DNA of 64,000 nucleotides from Methanomassiliicoccales archaeon PtaU1.Bin124 (GCA_002067865.1 MVRC01000005.1:62001-126000); one strand, 5' to 3'. Positions 38,271 through 47,773 are shown, counted from the stretch's first letter. A program made the numbers and translations. The notes: generated by a model not told the origin, from the sequence alone.

Positions 38271-40022
38271 ATGACCATCCGGCAGCCGATCGTCAGCGTG
38301 CTGGGCCATGTAGACCATGGTAAGACCAGCCTTCTGGATTACATACGTGGGACGACGGTTTCGGCGCGCGAGGCCGGGTTCATCACTCAGCATATCGGGG
38401 CCACCGAAGTGCCCCTGGAGCACATCGAGAAGGTGTGCGCCCAGCTGATGGGAAAGAAGAAGTTCAACGTCCCCGGGCTGCTGTTCATCGATACCCCCGG
38501 GCATCAGTCGTTCACCTCCCTGCGCGCCAGGGGCGGTTCATTGGCCGACATCGCCATTCTGGTCATCGACATCAACGAGGGCCTGAAGCCCCAGACGATC
38601 GAATCGATCAACATCCTGCGCCGTTACAAGACCCCGTTCATCATCGCCATGAACAAGATCGACCTAATCGACGGCTGGATATCGAATCCAAAGATGCCGT
38701 TCATCCTCTCCGAGAAGAAGCAGATGGAAGAGGTGCAGGAACGGGTCAACATGCGGATGTACGATATCATAGGGCGCATCAGCATGGAAGGCCTCTCGGC
38801 GGACAGATATGACCGCATCGAGGACTTCACTAAGAACATCGCCTTGGTCCCGGTCAGCGCCAAGACCGGAGAGGGCATCCCGGACCTTCTCCTCGTCCTT
38901 ATCGGTCTGGCCCAGCGTTTCCTGGAAGGGAAGCTGAACACCGAGGAGGGCCCGGCCAAGGGAACGATACTCGAGGTCAAGGAAGAGAAGGGTTTGGGGC
39001 AGACTATCGATGTCATCGTCTATTCAGGCACGCTCCACCGCGGCGATACCGTCGCATTGGGCACGAGGAGCGGAAAACCGCTCGTCACGAAGGTGAAGGC
39101 GGTGCTTAAGCCGAAACCGCTCGATGAGATACGCGACCCACGGGACAGATTCGATTCTGTCAGGGAGATATCCGCCGCCGCAGGTGTCAAGGTCAGCTGC
39201 CAGACGCTGGAGGGCGTGCTGGCCGGTGCGCCGTTGCGGGTCATCGACGGCAACCAGAAAGAGGTTCTGGAGGAGATCGCATCGGAGACCAAGGTCAACA
39301 TCAAGACCGAGGAGTCTGGAATCATGGTCAAGGCCGATGCCATCGGTTCCCTCGAGGCGCTGGCGTTCGAAGCGGACAAGGCCAAGATCCCCATCCGCAA
39401 GTATGAGGTGGGGGACATCTCCAGGCGCGACCTGATCGAGGTTTCCGCCTACAACGATCCATACCTCCGCGTCATCCTCGGATTCAACATCAACATGCTT
39501 CCCGATGCCAAGGATGCATTGGCCAGCCATGACGTCAAGGTCTTTAACAATAACGTCGTCTACGGCCTTATCGATGAGTACCAGAAGTGGCTGGCCGAGG
39601 AGAAGCGAAAGGCCGAGGAGGCCAAGCGTGCATCCGTCTCGTTCCCGGCCAAGTTCCGCATCCTACCCAATTGCGTGTTCCGCGTCAGCAAGCCAGCAAT
39701 CGTTGGCGTTCGAGTTCTGGCCGGGCGGTTGAGGAACAACATGGCGGTGGTCGATCGCGACGGCAAGGACATCGGACGCATCAAATCGCTGCGCAGCGGG
39801 GAAGATACCTTGAAGGAGGCGCTGGCCGGCCAGGAGGTCGCCATCGCCATCGACGGCCCCACCGTTGGCAGGCAGATCGACGTCGAGGATGTACTGTACG
39901 TGGACATCCTGGAATCGGAGTACAAGAACCTGGCCGATTACGGCCTCAACGAAGATGAAAAGATGGTCCTGGAAGAGATCGGCGAGATAAAGCGCCGCCA
40001 GGACCCGTTCTGGGGAATGTAA
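38271..40022 (+). CDS. infB: Translation initiation factor aIF5B (IF-2-like GTPase)
   Basis: A 583-residue GTPase that promotes ribosomal subunit joining. G1 is [15 protein letters not shown]3 IDTPGHQSF, G4 MNKIDLIDGW. Two beta-barrel domains and the long helix (DEYQKWLAEEKRKAEEAKRA) connect to the C-terminal domain IV. The length is that of the short archaeal form without the eukaryotic N-terminal extension. The family often hosts inteins at G1; none is present here. Confidence 0.97.
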   Translation: MTIRQPIVSVLGHVDHGKTSLLDYIRGTTVSAREAGFITQHIGATEVPLEHIEKVCAQLMGKKKFNVPGLLFIDTPGHQSFTSLRARGGSLADIAILVIDINEGLKPQTIESINILRRYKTPFIIAMNKIDLIDGWISNPKMPFILSEKKQMEEVQERVNMRMYDIIGRISMEGLSADRYDRIEDFTKNIALVPVSAKTGEGIPDLLLVLIGLAQRFLEGKLNTEEGPAKGTILEVKEEKGLGQTIDVIVYSGTLHRGDTVALGTRSGKPLVTKVKAVLKPKPLDEIRDPRDRFDSVREISAAAGVKVSCQTLEGVLAGAPLRVIDGNQKEVLEEIASETKVNIKTEESGIMVKADAIGSLEALAFEADKAKIPIRKYEVGDISRRDLIEVSAYNDPYLRVILGFNINMLPDAKDALASHDVKVFNNNVVYGLIDEYQKWLAEEKRKAEEAKRASVSFPAKFRILPNCVFRVSKPAIVGVRVLAGRLRNNMAVVDRDGKDIGRIKSLRSGEDTLKEALAGQEVAIAIDGPTVGRQIDVEDVLYVDILESEYKNLADYGLNEDEKMVLEEIGEIKRRQDPFWGM

Positions 40023-40032
40023 GGAAAAGGTT

Positions 40033-40638
40033 TTACGGCGCTGGCGGCTGTGGAGGCACCGGCGGCGCTGGAGGCAGGTTCTTCTTCTTGTGCTTCATTA
40101 TGAGGAAGAGCACCACCGCCACGAGGATCGCCAGCACTATAATGACAACGATCCAGATGGCCCAGATGATCTCCTCGATGGGTATGATGTCGCCGTTGGT
40201 GACCGAGACATCATAATCGATCTCGAGAGAACCGGTGTTGGCCTTGTTGTCGACCACCAGGTAGAAGATCTTCTGTTCCGTCAGCGTGATGAAACCGAAA
40301 GCGATGACCTTGCCGAACACGTTGGAGCTGTCCCAGGTCTTGTTAGCCGTGTATGCGCTCCCTGTCGTATACTTGTTATAGTTATCCTCGTCCAGCAGCA
40401 GGACCTTGAAGCCCGTGACCGACGTTGCGGTCGTCTGGTTGATATAGAATCCCAGATAGGTCGCGGCATGCGAGGTGTCGTTGAGCGCCTGGATCTTGAC
40501 CAAGGCCTTATACCCGCCCGCAGGAACGCTCGTCGTCCCCTTCTGTTGGTCCACCGTTTCGGCGGCAACAGCCGGCATTATCAATGAGATCGCTAGCAGT
40601 GCGATGATGAGAGATGTGATCGTCTTGGTACCGTTCAT
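40033..40638 (-). CDS. Type I membrane protein with signal peptide and proline-rich tail, p24/GOLD-like
   Basis: A 201-residue exported protein. A signal peptide (about 1-25, cleavage near AVAAE) precedes an extracytoplasmic beta-rich domain of about 120 residues ending IFYLVVDNKANTGSLEIDYD. Then come one transmembrane helix (about 158-180) and a cytoplasmic tail KHKKKNLPPAPPVPPQPPAP. The topology and the YLVVDNKA-type strand recall emp24/p24 GOLD proteins of eukaryotes. That similarity is by eye only and could be coincidental. The tail looks like a protein-interaction segment. Confidence 0.65.
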   Translation of the reverse strand: MNGTKTITSLIIALLAISLIMPAVAAETVDQQKGTTSVPAGGYKALVKIQALNDTSHAATYLGFYINQTTATSVTGFKVLLLDEDNYNKYTTGSAYTANKTWDSSNVFGKVIAFGFITLTEQKIFYLVVDNKANTGSLEIDYDVSVTNGDIIPIEEIIWAIWIVVIIVLAILVAVVLFLIMKHKKKNLPPAPPVPPQPPAP

Positions 40639-40699
40639 TAACTCCCCTGGCAGGGAACATACAATTCAGCATATCATTTTTTCCTAATGCCGGGGTCGG

Positions 40700-41773
40700 T
40701 CACATCTTCTTAACAGGCGGAGCGTCGACCCCTTCCTGGTGCTGATGAGAATGGCTCGAATCTGGCCAGTGGACATGGGTATGGACGATCTCTGGATGCA
40801 CATGGCGATGTGAATGTCTGCCTTGCTCGTCCGGATGGTGTTCGTGCTCACCATCATCGTGGGCATGGACATGTTCGTGCTCCACCGCCTCGTGTCGATG
40901 CTCGTGGGCATGTCCCTCCCTGGTGATGGTCCAGGTCCCGAAGGCCATGAGCCCTCCGGCGACCAGCAGCTGTAAGGTGATATGGTCGCCCAGCAAGGGT
41001 ATGGAGGCGACGGCAGCAACGTACGGACCGACGGAAAAGAACGTGCCGGTCCGCGATGAGCCGAGATATTTAAGACCGACCATGAAAAGGGCCATGCTGA
41101 CCCCGTAGCAGACCATGCCGATGGCCAGTGCCTCGGCCGTCGCCAAACTAGCCCCCGCCCCGCCATAGAGGGATAGCCCCAGGGTGAGCGAGACCGACGC
41201 CGCCACGGCGCTTTTTATCAAGGCCAGTTGCACCGGGTCATGATCGGAGACCTTCTGCATGAGGTTGTTGTCGATGCCCCAGCAGACCATGGCCAGCACG
41301 ATAAGTATGGGTCCCTCCCCCAAGACCATTCCGCCCGGCGAATAGGAGATGATGAAACTCGCTCCGGTCATGGCCGCCAGCGCGGTCCATAACCTCCATC
41401 CTCCATGTTCGCGGAAGACGGCAACGGCTATGACGGCCGTGGCGACCCCTTCCAAGTTCAGAAGGAGCGAAGCGGATGATCCGGCCGTGCTCTGCAGACC
41501 GACCATGAGCAGTATCGGGGCTAGGACGCCGCCTGCGAAGACGGCGCCTGCCAAGTACGGCACATCATACCTGGTCAGGGGGGAAGATGACCTTGCTGGG
41601 GACGTACCCCCTCGTATCAGCGTCCAGATCAGCAGGCCCAGGAACGAGCCCGCATACAGCAGACCGGCCAGGGTGACGGCAGGTATGTCGCCCACCAGCA
41701 CCTTCGAGAAAGGGACGCTGAGGCCGAACAGCGCCCCCGAGACCAGCACCGCCAAGATGGGGCCCTTGACCAT
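40700..41773 (-). CDS. EamA-family transporter with histidine-rich C-terminal tail
   Basis: A 357-residue protein. Residues about 1-285 contain ten membrane helices in two EamA repeats (GALFGLSVPFSKVLVGDIPA; LVMVCWGIDNNLMQ-like second half). The last 70 residues are soluble and extraordinarily rich in His with Asp and Glu (HAHEHRHEAVEHEHVHAHDD and HSHRHVHPEIVHTHVHW). Such tails bind zinc, nickel or cobalt in other transporters. Metal transport or metal-dependent gating is an inference. The ATG at 41773 has GAGGGTGG upstream; a TTG lies at 41797. Confidence 0.85.
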   Translation of the reverse strand: MVKGPILAVLVSGALFGLSVPFSKVLVGDIPAVTLAGLLYAGSFLGLLIWTLIRGGTSPARSSSPLTRYDVPYLAGAVFAGGVLAPILLMVGLQSTAGSSASLLLNLEGVATAVIAVAVFREHGGWRLWTALAAMTGASFIISYSPGGMVLGEGPILIVLAMVCWGIDNNLMQKVSDHDPVQLALIKSAVAASVSLTLGLSLYGGAGASLATAEALAIGMVCYGVSMALFMVGLKYLGSSRTGTFFSVGPYVAAVASIPLLGDHITLQLLVAGGLMAFGTWTITREGHAHEHRHEAVEHEHVHAHDDGEHEHHPDEQGRHSHRHVHPEIVHTHVHWPDSSHSHQHQEGVDAPPVKKM

Positions 41774-41958
41774 GTTCCCGCTACCACCCTCAACCAATAA
41801 CTACTTCTTGGTGGAAGGGATGAACTGGAACGAAGGTGGTCTGGCCCCTCGCTGTATTCTTCGATGACCATACCCAGCATCGTCAACGGGCAGGAACCAT
41901 CACAATGAAAAATTATTTAAGGGGAACTACATTAGGGCGGTTACTCTAAGGTGATATG

Positions 41959-42357
41959 ATGGTCGAATTCAAAGCTGTCATCAACGACGCAAAGTCTGGA
42001 AAGTCCTACCAGGTCAGCGTCTCGGGACACCACGCCAACTCCTTGATCGGCAAGAAGATCGGCGATGTGGTGGACGGAATATTCGTTGGTCTGCCTGGCT
42101 ACAAGCTTCAGGTCACCGGCGGAAGCGACAAGGATGGTTTCCCCATGCGCCACGACCTCCCCGGTCCGCGCCGCAAGAAGCTCCTGGTCGCTGACGGACA
42201 TGGCTTCAACTCCCCCTCCGACGGTATGAGGAAGAAGAAGTCCTTCCGTGGCAACACCATCGCCCCTGACACTGTCCAGCTGAACATGAAGATCAGCACC
42301 CCGGGCGCCAAGGCCATCGAGGACCTCATCAAGAAAGAAGAAGCCCCCAAGCAGTAG
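41959..42357 (+). CDS. rps6e: Ribosomal protein S6e
   Basis: A 132-residue small-subunit protein. The family stretch GKKIGDVVDGIFVGLPGYKL, then GGSDKDGFPMRHDLPGPRRK, is conserved, ending with KSFRGNTIAPDTVQLNMKI. There are two adjacent ATGs (41956 and 41959); the second has better spacing from AAGGTG. TATA-like TTATTTAA lies near 41909-41915. It heads the S6e-aIF2gamma-PIN cluster. Confidence 0.96.
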   Translation: MVEFKAVINDAKSGKSYQVSVSGHHANSLIGKKIGDVVDGIFVGLPGYKLQVTGGSDKDGFPMRHDLPGPRRKKLLVADGHGFNSPSDGMRKKKSFRGNTIAPDTVQLNMKISTPGAKAIEDLIKKEEAPKQ

Positions 42358-42367
42358 AGGCTTCTAA

Positions 42368-43591
42368 ATGAAGAACGTCCGCCAGCCTGAAATCAACATC
42401 GGCATGATCGGTCACGTCGACCATGGAAAGACGACGCTGACCAAAGCTCTGAGCGGTACCTGGACCGACCGTCACTCCGAAGAGGTCAAGAGAGGTATCT
42501 CCATCCGCCTAGGCTATGCGGACGTGACTTTCTACAAGTGCCCCGATTGCGGTACTTATACTTCGAAGCCGACCTGCCTCTGCGGCGGGAAGGCGGAGAT
42601 CCTGCGCCCGGTCTCCTTCGTGGATGCCCCGGGACATGAGACGCTGATGGCCACCATGCTCTCCGGAGCGGCCATGATGGACGGCGCTCTTCTGCTGGTC
42701 GCAGCGAACGAGAAGTGCCCCCAGCCGCAGACCAAGGAGCATCTCATGGCGCTGAGCATCATCGGCGTCGAGAAGATCATCATAGTGCAGAACAAGATCG
42801 ACATCGTCACCAAGGAAGAGGCCTTGGACAACTTCCGCCAGATAAAGGAGTTCGTCAAAGGCACCATCGCCGAGAACGCGCCGATCATACCGGTCTCGGC
42901 CCATCACGACGTCAACATCGACAAGCTCATCGAGACGATCGAGACGTACATTCCGACCCCGAAGCACGACGACAAGAAGCCCGTGCGCATGTTCGTTGCT
43001 CGCAGCTTCGACATCAACACCCCCGGCACCGAGCCCAAGGACCTCAAGGGAGGCGTTCTCGGTGGAAGCATCATCCAGGGACGCCTGGAGATCGGGGATG
43101 AGATCGAGGTCGTTCCAGGCCGCAAGGTGGATATGCCCGGCGGCAAGACCGCGTGGGAGAAGATCACCACCAAGGTCGTTTCACTTCATGCCGGTAACAA
43201 CGAGCTCACCAAGGCCAGGCCAGGCGGGCTCATTGCGGTCGGCACTCTTCTGGACCCTTCGCTGACCAAGTCCGACGGTCTCACCGGCCGCGTCGCCGGT
43301 AAGCCAGGCACACTTCCGCCAGTGGTCGCCAAGATCACCATGGCCACCAATCTGCTGGACCGCGTGGTCGGTACGGCCGAGAACCTGGCGGTGGAGCACA
43401 TCAAGACCAACGAGCCCCTCATGCTGTCCGTCGGTACCGCGACCACCGTCGGCGTCGTGACCAGCGCCCGCAACGAATCGGTCGATGTGAACCTCAAGCT
43501 GCCCGTCTGCACAGAAAAGGGCCAGCGCGTCGCCATCTCCCGTAAGATCAGCAACAAGTGGCGTCTGATCGGATACGGCATCGTGCAGTGA
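42368..43591 (+). CDS. eif2g: Translation initiation factor aIF2 subunit gamma
   Basis: A 407-residue EF-Tu-like GTPase that delivers initiator tRNA. G1 is [17 protein letters not shown], the zinc-binding knuckle is [19 protein letters not shown]3 [10 protein letters not shown], and G4 [10 protein letters not shown]. The three-domain length is standard. It is ten bases after S6e and six bases before the PIN-domain gene. Confidence 0.97.
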   Translation: MKNVRQPEINIGMIGHVDHGKTTLTKALSGTWTDRHSEEVKRGISIRLGYADVTFYKCPDCGTYTSKPTCLCGGKAEILRPVSFVDAPGHETLMATMLSGAAMMDGALLLVAANEKCPQPQTKEHLMALSIIGVEKIIIVQNKIDIVTKEEALDNFRQIKEFVKGTIAENAPIIPVSAHHDVNIDKLIETIETYIPTPKHDDKKPVRMFVARSFDINTPGTEPKDLKGGVLGGSIIQGRLEIGDEIEVVPGRKVDMPGGKTAWEKITTKVVSLHAGNNELTKARPGGLIAVGTLLDPSLTKSDGLTGRVAGKPGTLPPVVAKITMATNLLDRVVGTAENLAVEHIKTNEPLMLSVGTATTVGVVTSARNESVDVNLKLPVCTEKGQRVAISRKISNKWRLIGYGIVQ

Positions 43592-43597
43592 GGGCGC

Positions 43598-43954
43598 ATG
43601 AAGCGCGTCGTTCTCGACACCAACGCCCTCTTGATGCCATTCGAGTTCTCCATCAATCTGGACATCGAGCTGAAGTCATTGCTCGGGGACTGCGAGATAT
43701 TCGTCCCTGGCCCGGTCATCGGCGAACTGAGGCGTTCTAAGAACAAGTATGCCAAGGCCGCATCGGCGTTGGCCTCGAAGTACAAACTGTACCCGATGGC
43801 AACCCAAGGCGATGCCGGCGTCATCCAATCGGCCAAGGAATTGGACGCGTACGTGGTGACGAACGATTTCCCCCTGCAGAAGAAGCTGAGGCAGGCAGGG
43901 ATCCGGCCGATCTACCTCCGGTCCAAGAACCACCTGTACCTGGACGAGTTCTAG
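43598..43954 (+). CDS. PIN-domain protein, Fcf1/Utp24-like
   Basis: A 118-residue PIN-fold protein, a putative RNA endonuclease. Acidic metal-site residues appear in VVLDTNALLMPFEF (D7), VIGELRR, DAGVIQSAKELD and VVTNDFPLQKKLR. Its place after aIF2 gamma is conserved in many archaea, and relatives (Fcf1/Utp24) process pre-rRNA. That role here is inferred. It is unlikely to be a VapC toxin because no antitoxin gene is adjacent. It overlaps the convergent gene by four bases. Confidence 0.85.
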   Translation: MKRVVLDTNALLMPFEFSINLDIELKSLLGDCEIFVPGPVIGELRRSKNKYAKAASALASKYKLYPMATQGDAGVIQSAKELDAYVVTNDFPLQKKLRQAGIRPIYLRSKNHLYLDEF

Positions 43955-44769
43955 ATCAGCGGCCGGGGAGGGTCCTCTTCCCCTTCCACCCTCTTATCCT
44001 TTATCTGCGTCATCCTCGTCTCCAGGATCATTTTTCCGGTCTCGGTGACGGCATAGATGGGTATCTTGTTTCCGACCTTCATGACGTCCCTCTTCTGCGC
44101 CTCGGCGCGAACGTTCCTGGAGGCGCAGGCGGAGATGATGTCGCAATGCTCGAACAAGGAGCGGGAGTCATCTTCGGAGAGAAGGGTGGTATGGACCGCG
44201 AACAGGACGACATGGTTGCCGAACTCATGCCTCAGAACCTCGGCGTCGTGACCGGTGGCCACAGAGACCCCGATCTTCTGATAGCCCATGGCCTGGGCCT
44301 TGAACGCACCCATGACCTGGTCTATCTTTGCGCCCAGCGGGTCCAGCACGCGGTTGATGCCTATCTCCTCGATGACCTCGGGAATGGGGCTGGTCCTGAT
44401 GACACCGGATATCCTCCCGCCGATGCCCTGCACCACCTCTGGGTCCTCGATGACGACCGTCCCAGCACCTTCGCACACGATGACCGCGCAGTCGAGCATG
44501 CCTTTGGTGATGGACATGCCCATGAGCTCGCTCACTCCGAACGACAGGAAGTCATGCATGCGCAGCTTCCTTTCCGGGCAGCACATCCCGAAATCCTTCA
44601 TGCGGAACTCGACGTTCTTCCTGACGATCTCGGGGGTGATCTCCTCGATGCCCCTGTGCTTGTGGAAAAGGGGGCAGTACTTCACCAATGGTTCTCCGAC
44701 CTCGACCACCTTGCCATCCTCGATGACGACCCTGGTCTTCCCCAAAGCCTCGATCTCATGCCTGCTCAT
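43951..44769 (-). CDS. DUF2099 protein, methanogenesis marker 8
   Basis: A 272-residue protein matching the family called methanogenesis marker protein 8. Typical stretches are ALGKTRVVIEDGKVVEVGEP, CPLFHKHRGIEEITPEIVRK, FGMCCPERKLRMHDFLSFG and VIVCEGAGTVVIEDPEVVQG. The family is largely confined to methanogens and has no established biochemical role; conserved cysteines hint at a cofactor or metal. This is the best single indicator of a methanogenic lifestyle in the window. TATA-like GATTTATACG lies near 44800-44809 on the minus strand. Confidence 0.88.
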   Translation of the reverse strand: MSRHEIEALGKTRVVIEDGKVVEVGEPLVKYCPLFHKHRGIEEITPEIVRKNVEFRMKDFGMCCPERKLRMHDFLSFGVSELMGMSITKGMLDCAVIVCEGAGTVVIEDPEVVQGIGGRISGVIRTSPIPEVIEEIGINRVLDPLGAKIDQVMGAFKAQAMGYQKIGVSVATGHDAEVLRHEFGNHVVLFAVHTTLLSEDDSRSLFEHCDIISACASRNVRAEAQKRDVMKVGNKIPIYAVTETGKMILETRMTQIKDKRVEGEEDPPRPLI

Positions 44770-44882
44770 GGAAATCGGTCATACTAACTCGCACCTCGTA
44801 TAAATCCACTTAGAAATTTTCGTCAATGGTCCCATCTGCAGTCCAAGAATATTATCACAAAAGATAACGACCCCCATCTCTG

Positions 44883-44890
44883 ATTTATAA
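44883..44890 (+). promoter_or_regulatory. TATA box for histidine kinase at 44923
   Basis: ATTTATAA, predicting transcription from about 44913 and a leader of about ten bases. Confidence 0.5.
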
Positions 44891-44922
44891 CCGGTTCGTC
44901 AATAGTTCAAGCACGGTTTTCT

Positions 44923-46971
44923 ATGGACGCAGGAACGCTGTTCATCGTTCAGATCATCTCCGCCATCGCCTCGATGGGTACGTTCATGATCACCTTCTGG
45001 TTCAAGAAGAACCCCGAGTCCAGATACTTCAGGCTGCTAGCAGGGGTGTGCGCTTTCTGGGCCTTCTTCTATGGGATGGAGCTCTTCCTGCCCACGCTCA
45101 ATGAGAAGATCCTCGCGATGCAAATGCGGTTCATGATATCCCCTTACATGGGGGTGGCCATCGTGATGATTTCGGCGAAACATTTCGGGTGGGAGCGCCT
45201 ACTCACCCTGAAGTGGAAGATCGCCATCTACTTCGTCCCGGTCCTGACCACTTTCATCGCGCTGACCTGGAACTACCATCACCTCTTCCGTTACGATTTC
45301 GCCCTCTCCCAGGTCGGCGACCTTACCATCCTCACATACACCAACGGTTTCTGGTTCATCATCTACATGATCAGCACCTATGTTCTCTCCCTCCTTTCCA
45401 TATCCATCTCGGTGAACGCGGTCAGGGGGGCGAACAAGGTTTACGCCCTGCAAGGTCTGGTCTTCTTCCTGGCCATCACCATCCCGCTCTTCCCCGATCT
45501 GGTTCATCAGATGAACTCCTCTCCCATACCGGGGTACAACCTCAGCTCGGCCCTGTTTGCCATTTCCAGCATCCTCATCCTCTGGAGCATCTACCACCTG
45601 CAGATGCTGAACATCAAGCCCGTGGTCAGGGCAGAGGTCATGGAACGACTGACCGACCCAGTATTGCTGCTGGACGAGGACGACCGGCTGATGGACTACA
45701 ACTCTGCCGCCGCTACCGCCTTCTCCTGGGACGGCCAGGGCCAGATGGGCAAGAACCTGGTGGAGCTGCTGCCCGAGATAACTCCCTTGTTGATCATTGG
45801 TGATACGAAGGCCCACTTCCCCGAAATTGTCCATGTCAAGCATGGCCTCCGTGTCATCTATGAGGTGAACACCACCAACGTGGTCATCGATGGTCGGATA
45901 AAAGAGAGGATAATCATCCTCAGGGACGTCACCATCCGTAAGAGCGCGCAGGATGCACTAAGGGAGCGGGAAAGGCAATACCGGGAACTGCTGGACAGGG
46001 CCCCGTTCCCCGTCGTTCTGACCAATATGTCGGATAACAGGGTGCTCTTCCTAAACGAAAAGATGGAGAAGAAGTTCGAGGTCGACAAGACACGGGTTTT
46101 TGGATTGGAGGCCAAGGTATTCTATGCGAATCCCGAGGACAGAGCCAGGATGCTTGCCATACTGAATGATAAAGGCAGCGTGTCCGAGTTCGAGGCCCAG
46201 ATGGTCTCATCCACCGGCAAGAAGTTCTGGGCCTTCATCACCGCCACCACGATCAACTTCGAAGGGACCCATTCGATCTTCGCCGCGTTCAACGACATAT
46301 CTGAACGCAAGCAGATGGAAGATGCCCTTCGTGTGACCAACAAGAAGCTCATGCTCCTATCCAGCGTCTCCCGGCATGACATGGTGAACCAGCTGACGGT
46401 GCTGTCCGGGTATCTGGCCATCGCTCAGGAGAATCCCGAACCGGAAAAGATGGGCCATGCCTTCTCCCGCATGGGCGCCAGCGTCAATTCCCTCAGGAAC
46501 ATGATAGAGTTCACCAAGGACTATCAGGAGCTGGGGGCCAGAGAGCCAGGATGGTTCGATCTCACCGAGCTGGTGGAGCGTTCGAGGTCCAAGGCGGCCC
46601 TCAGCGGCATCCATGTGGACGTCGACCTGAAGGGGGTCAGGGTGTATGGAGACGCATTGATCGAGAAGGTCTTCTCGAACCTGTTCGACAACAGCATCCG
46701 CCATGGCGGCAAGGTGACTGTGATCAGAATCGCCCTGGAGGAGGGAGACAAAGGGACGATCGTCTACTTCCAGGACGATGGCGTGGGGGTGGCGGCCGAG
46801 GACAAGGAAAGGATATTCCAGAGGGGATTCGGCAAGAACACCGGCCTGGGCCTGTTCCTGTCCCGGGAGATCCTGGCCATAACCGGCATGTCGATCAAGG
46901 AGAACGGCGTCGCAGGGCAGGGCGCGAGGTTCGAGATATCCGTGCCCGCAAGCATCTATCGCAAGGCGTAA
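44923..46971 (+). CDS. Membrane histidine kinase with 7TM sensor and two PAS domains
   Basis: A 682-residue sensor kinase. About residues 1-230 hold seven membrane helices of the histidine-kinase 7TM type (FWAFFYGMELFLPTLNEKIL; GFWFIIYMISTYVLSLLSIS). A first PAS-like domain covers about 240-340 and a second about 350-460 (LLDRAPFPVVLTNMSDNRVL). The H-box reads SVSRHDMVNQLTVLSGYL, and the ATPase domain has VFSNLFDNSIRHGG, FQDDGVGV and NTGLGLFLSREIL. As with the kinase at 34808, no response regulator is adjacent. Confidence 0.9.
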   Translation: MDAGTLFIVQIISAIASMGTFMITFWFKKNPESRYFRLLAGVCAFWAFFYGMELFLPTLNEKILAMQMRFMISPYMGVAIVMISAKHFGWERLLTLKWKIAIYFVPVLTTFIALTWNYHHLFRYDFALSQVGDLTILTYTNGFWFIIYMISTYVLSLLSISISVNAVRGANKVYALQGLVFFLAITIPLFPDLVHQMNSSPIPGYNLSSALFAISSILILWSIYHLQMLNIKPVVRAEVMERLTDPVLLLDEDDRLMDYNSAAATAFSWDGQGQMGKNLVELLPEITPLLIIGDTKAHFPEIVHVKHGLRVIYEVNTTNVVIDGRIKERIIILRDVTIRKSAQDALRERERQYRELLDRAPFPVVLTNMSDNRVLFLNEKMEKKFEVDKTRVFGLEAKVFYANPEDRARMLAILNDKGSVSEFEAQMVSSTGKKFWAFITATTINFEGTHSIFAAFNDISERKQMEDALRVTNKKLMLLSSVSRHDMVNQLTVLSGYLAIAQENPEPEKMGHAFSRMGASVNSLRNMIEFTKDYQELGAREPGWFDLTELVERSRSKAALSGIHVDVDLKGVRVYGDALIEKVFSNLFDNSIRHGGKVTVIRIALEEGDKGTIVYFQDDGVGVAAEDKERIFQRGFGKNTGLGLFLSREILAITGMSIKENGVAGQGARFEISVPASIYRKA

Positions 46972-47089
46972 GCAGTTCGCATCAACCTTCTGCGGGCGTG
47001 AATCCTCAGTCGCAAATGTATAAATCGAACCTACCGGATAATCGGGACGCTCACCAATACGTGAGTAAATACCCGTTGAGGCGTAGGCC

Positions 47090-47773
47090 ATGATGGAAAT
47101 GACGCAGGCGGAGGGCGATGAAAAATTCATTCTGGCCCTCAGGCGCATCGCGCTCATGGGGGGGATGCACGATTACGTCGTCATCAGCTCCAGGGAGCTT
47201 GGCGAGCTGCTGGCCATGAGCCAGCAGTCCGCATCGAAGAGGATACTCGAACTTCTTGATGCCGAACTGATCAGCCGGGATCTGGGAGCCAGGAGGCAGC
47301 GCATCCGGCTCACTCAGAAGGGCATCGACCTTCTGCGCAAGGAGTATACCGAGTATCAGCGCATCTTCGAGATGCGCGATGAGGTCGTCATCAAAGGGAT
47401 CGTGGTCACCGGCATGGGTGAAGGACAGTACTATGTCACCCAGCCTGGCTACCAGGAACAGTTCACTGAGAAGCTGGGCTTCACCCCCTACGAGGGCACA
47501 TTGAACGTGAAGGTGCCGGCCAGCGAGCTGCACAAGGTGCAGACCATGAAGAAGGCCAAGCCCATCGTCGTGCGGGGCTTCGAGCGGAACGGCCGCACGT
47601 TCGGTGACGTGGAGTGCCACAAGGCCACCATCCAGAACATCGAATGCGCCGTGGTCGTCCCGACCAGGTCGCATTACGACGACGTGCTGGAGATCCTCTG
47701 CAAGTACCACCTGCGCCGCACCCTGTCGATCAACGATGGGGACGAGGTCGAGGTGCGGGTCAGCCTGGTCTGA
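47090..47773 (+). CDS. ribK: CTP-dependent riboflavin kinase with N-terminal winged helix
   Basis: A 227-residue archaeal FMN-forming enzyme that uses CTP. Residues about 1-95 are a winged helix (SRELGELLAMSQQSASKRIL, then RQRIRLTQKGIDLLRKEY). Residues 100-227 are the RibK (DUF120) barrel with GIVVTGMGEGQYYVTQPGY, LGFTPYEGTLNVKVP and the terminal RRTLSINDGDEVEVRVSL. The HTH suggests it also regulates transcription, as proposed for such fusions. TATA-like ATGTATAAAT lies near 47015-47024. It converges on purQ with no spacer. Confidence 0.93.
   Translation: MMEMTQAEGDEKFILALRRIALMGGMHDYVVISSRELGELLAMSQQSASKRILELLDAELISRDLGARRQRIRLTQKGIDLLRKEYTEYQRIFEMRDEVVIKGIVVTGMGEGQYYVTQPGYQEQFTEKLGFTPYEGTLNVKVPASELHKVQTMKKAKPIVVRGFERNGRTFGDVECHKATIQNIECAVVVPTRSHYDDVLEILCKYHLRRTLSINDGDEVEVRVSLV

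Noticed and set aside
38271-40022. Intein in aIF5B or in the CDC48 P-loops
   Set aside because: All P-loops are followed directly by their normal sequence and the protein lengths are standard.
43598-43954. VapC toxin of a toxin-antitoxin pair
   Set aside because: No antitoxin-like small gene is adjacent, and the position after aIF2 gamma is the conserved one for the Fcf1-like PIN protein.
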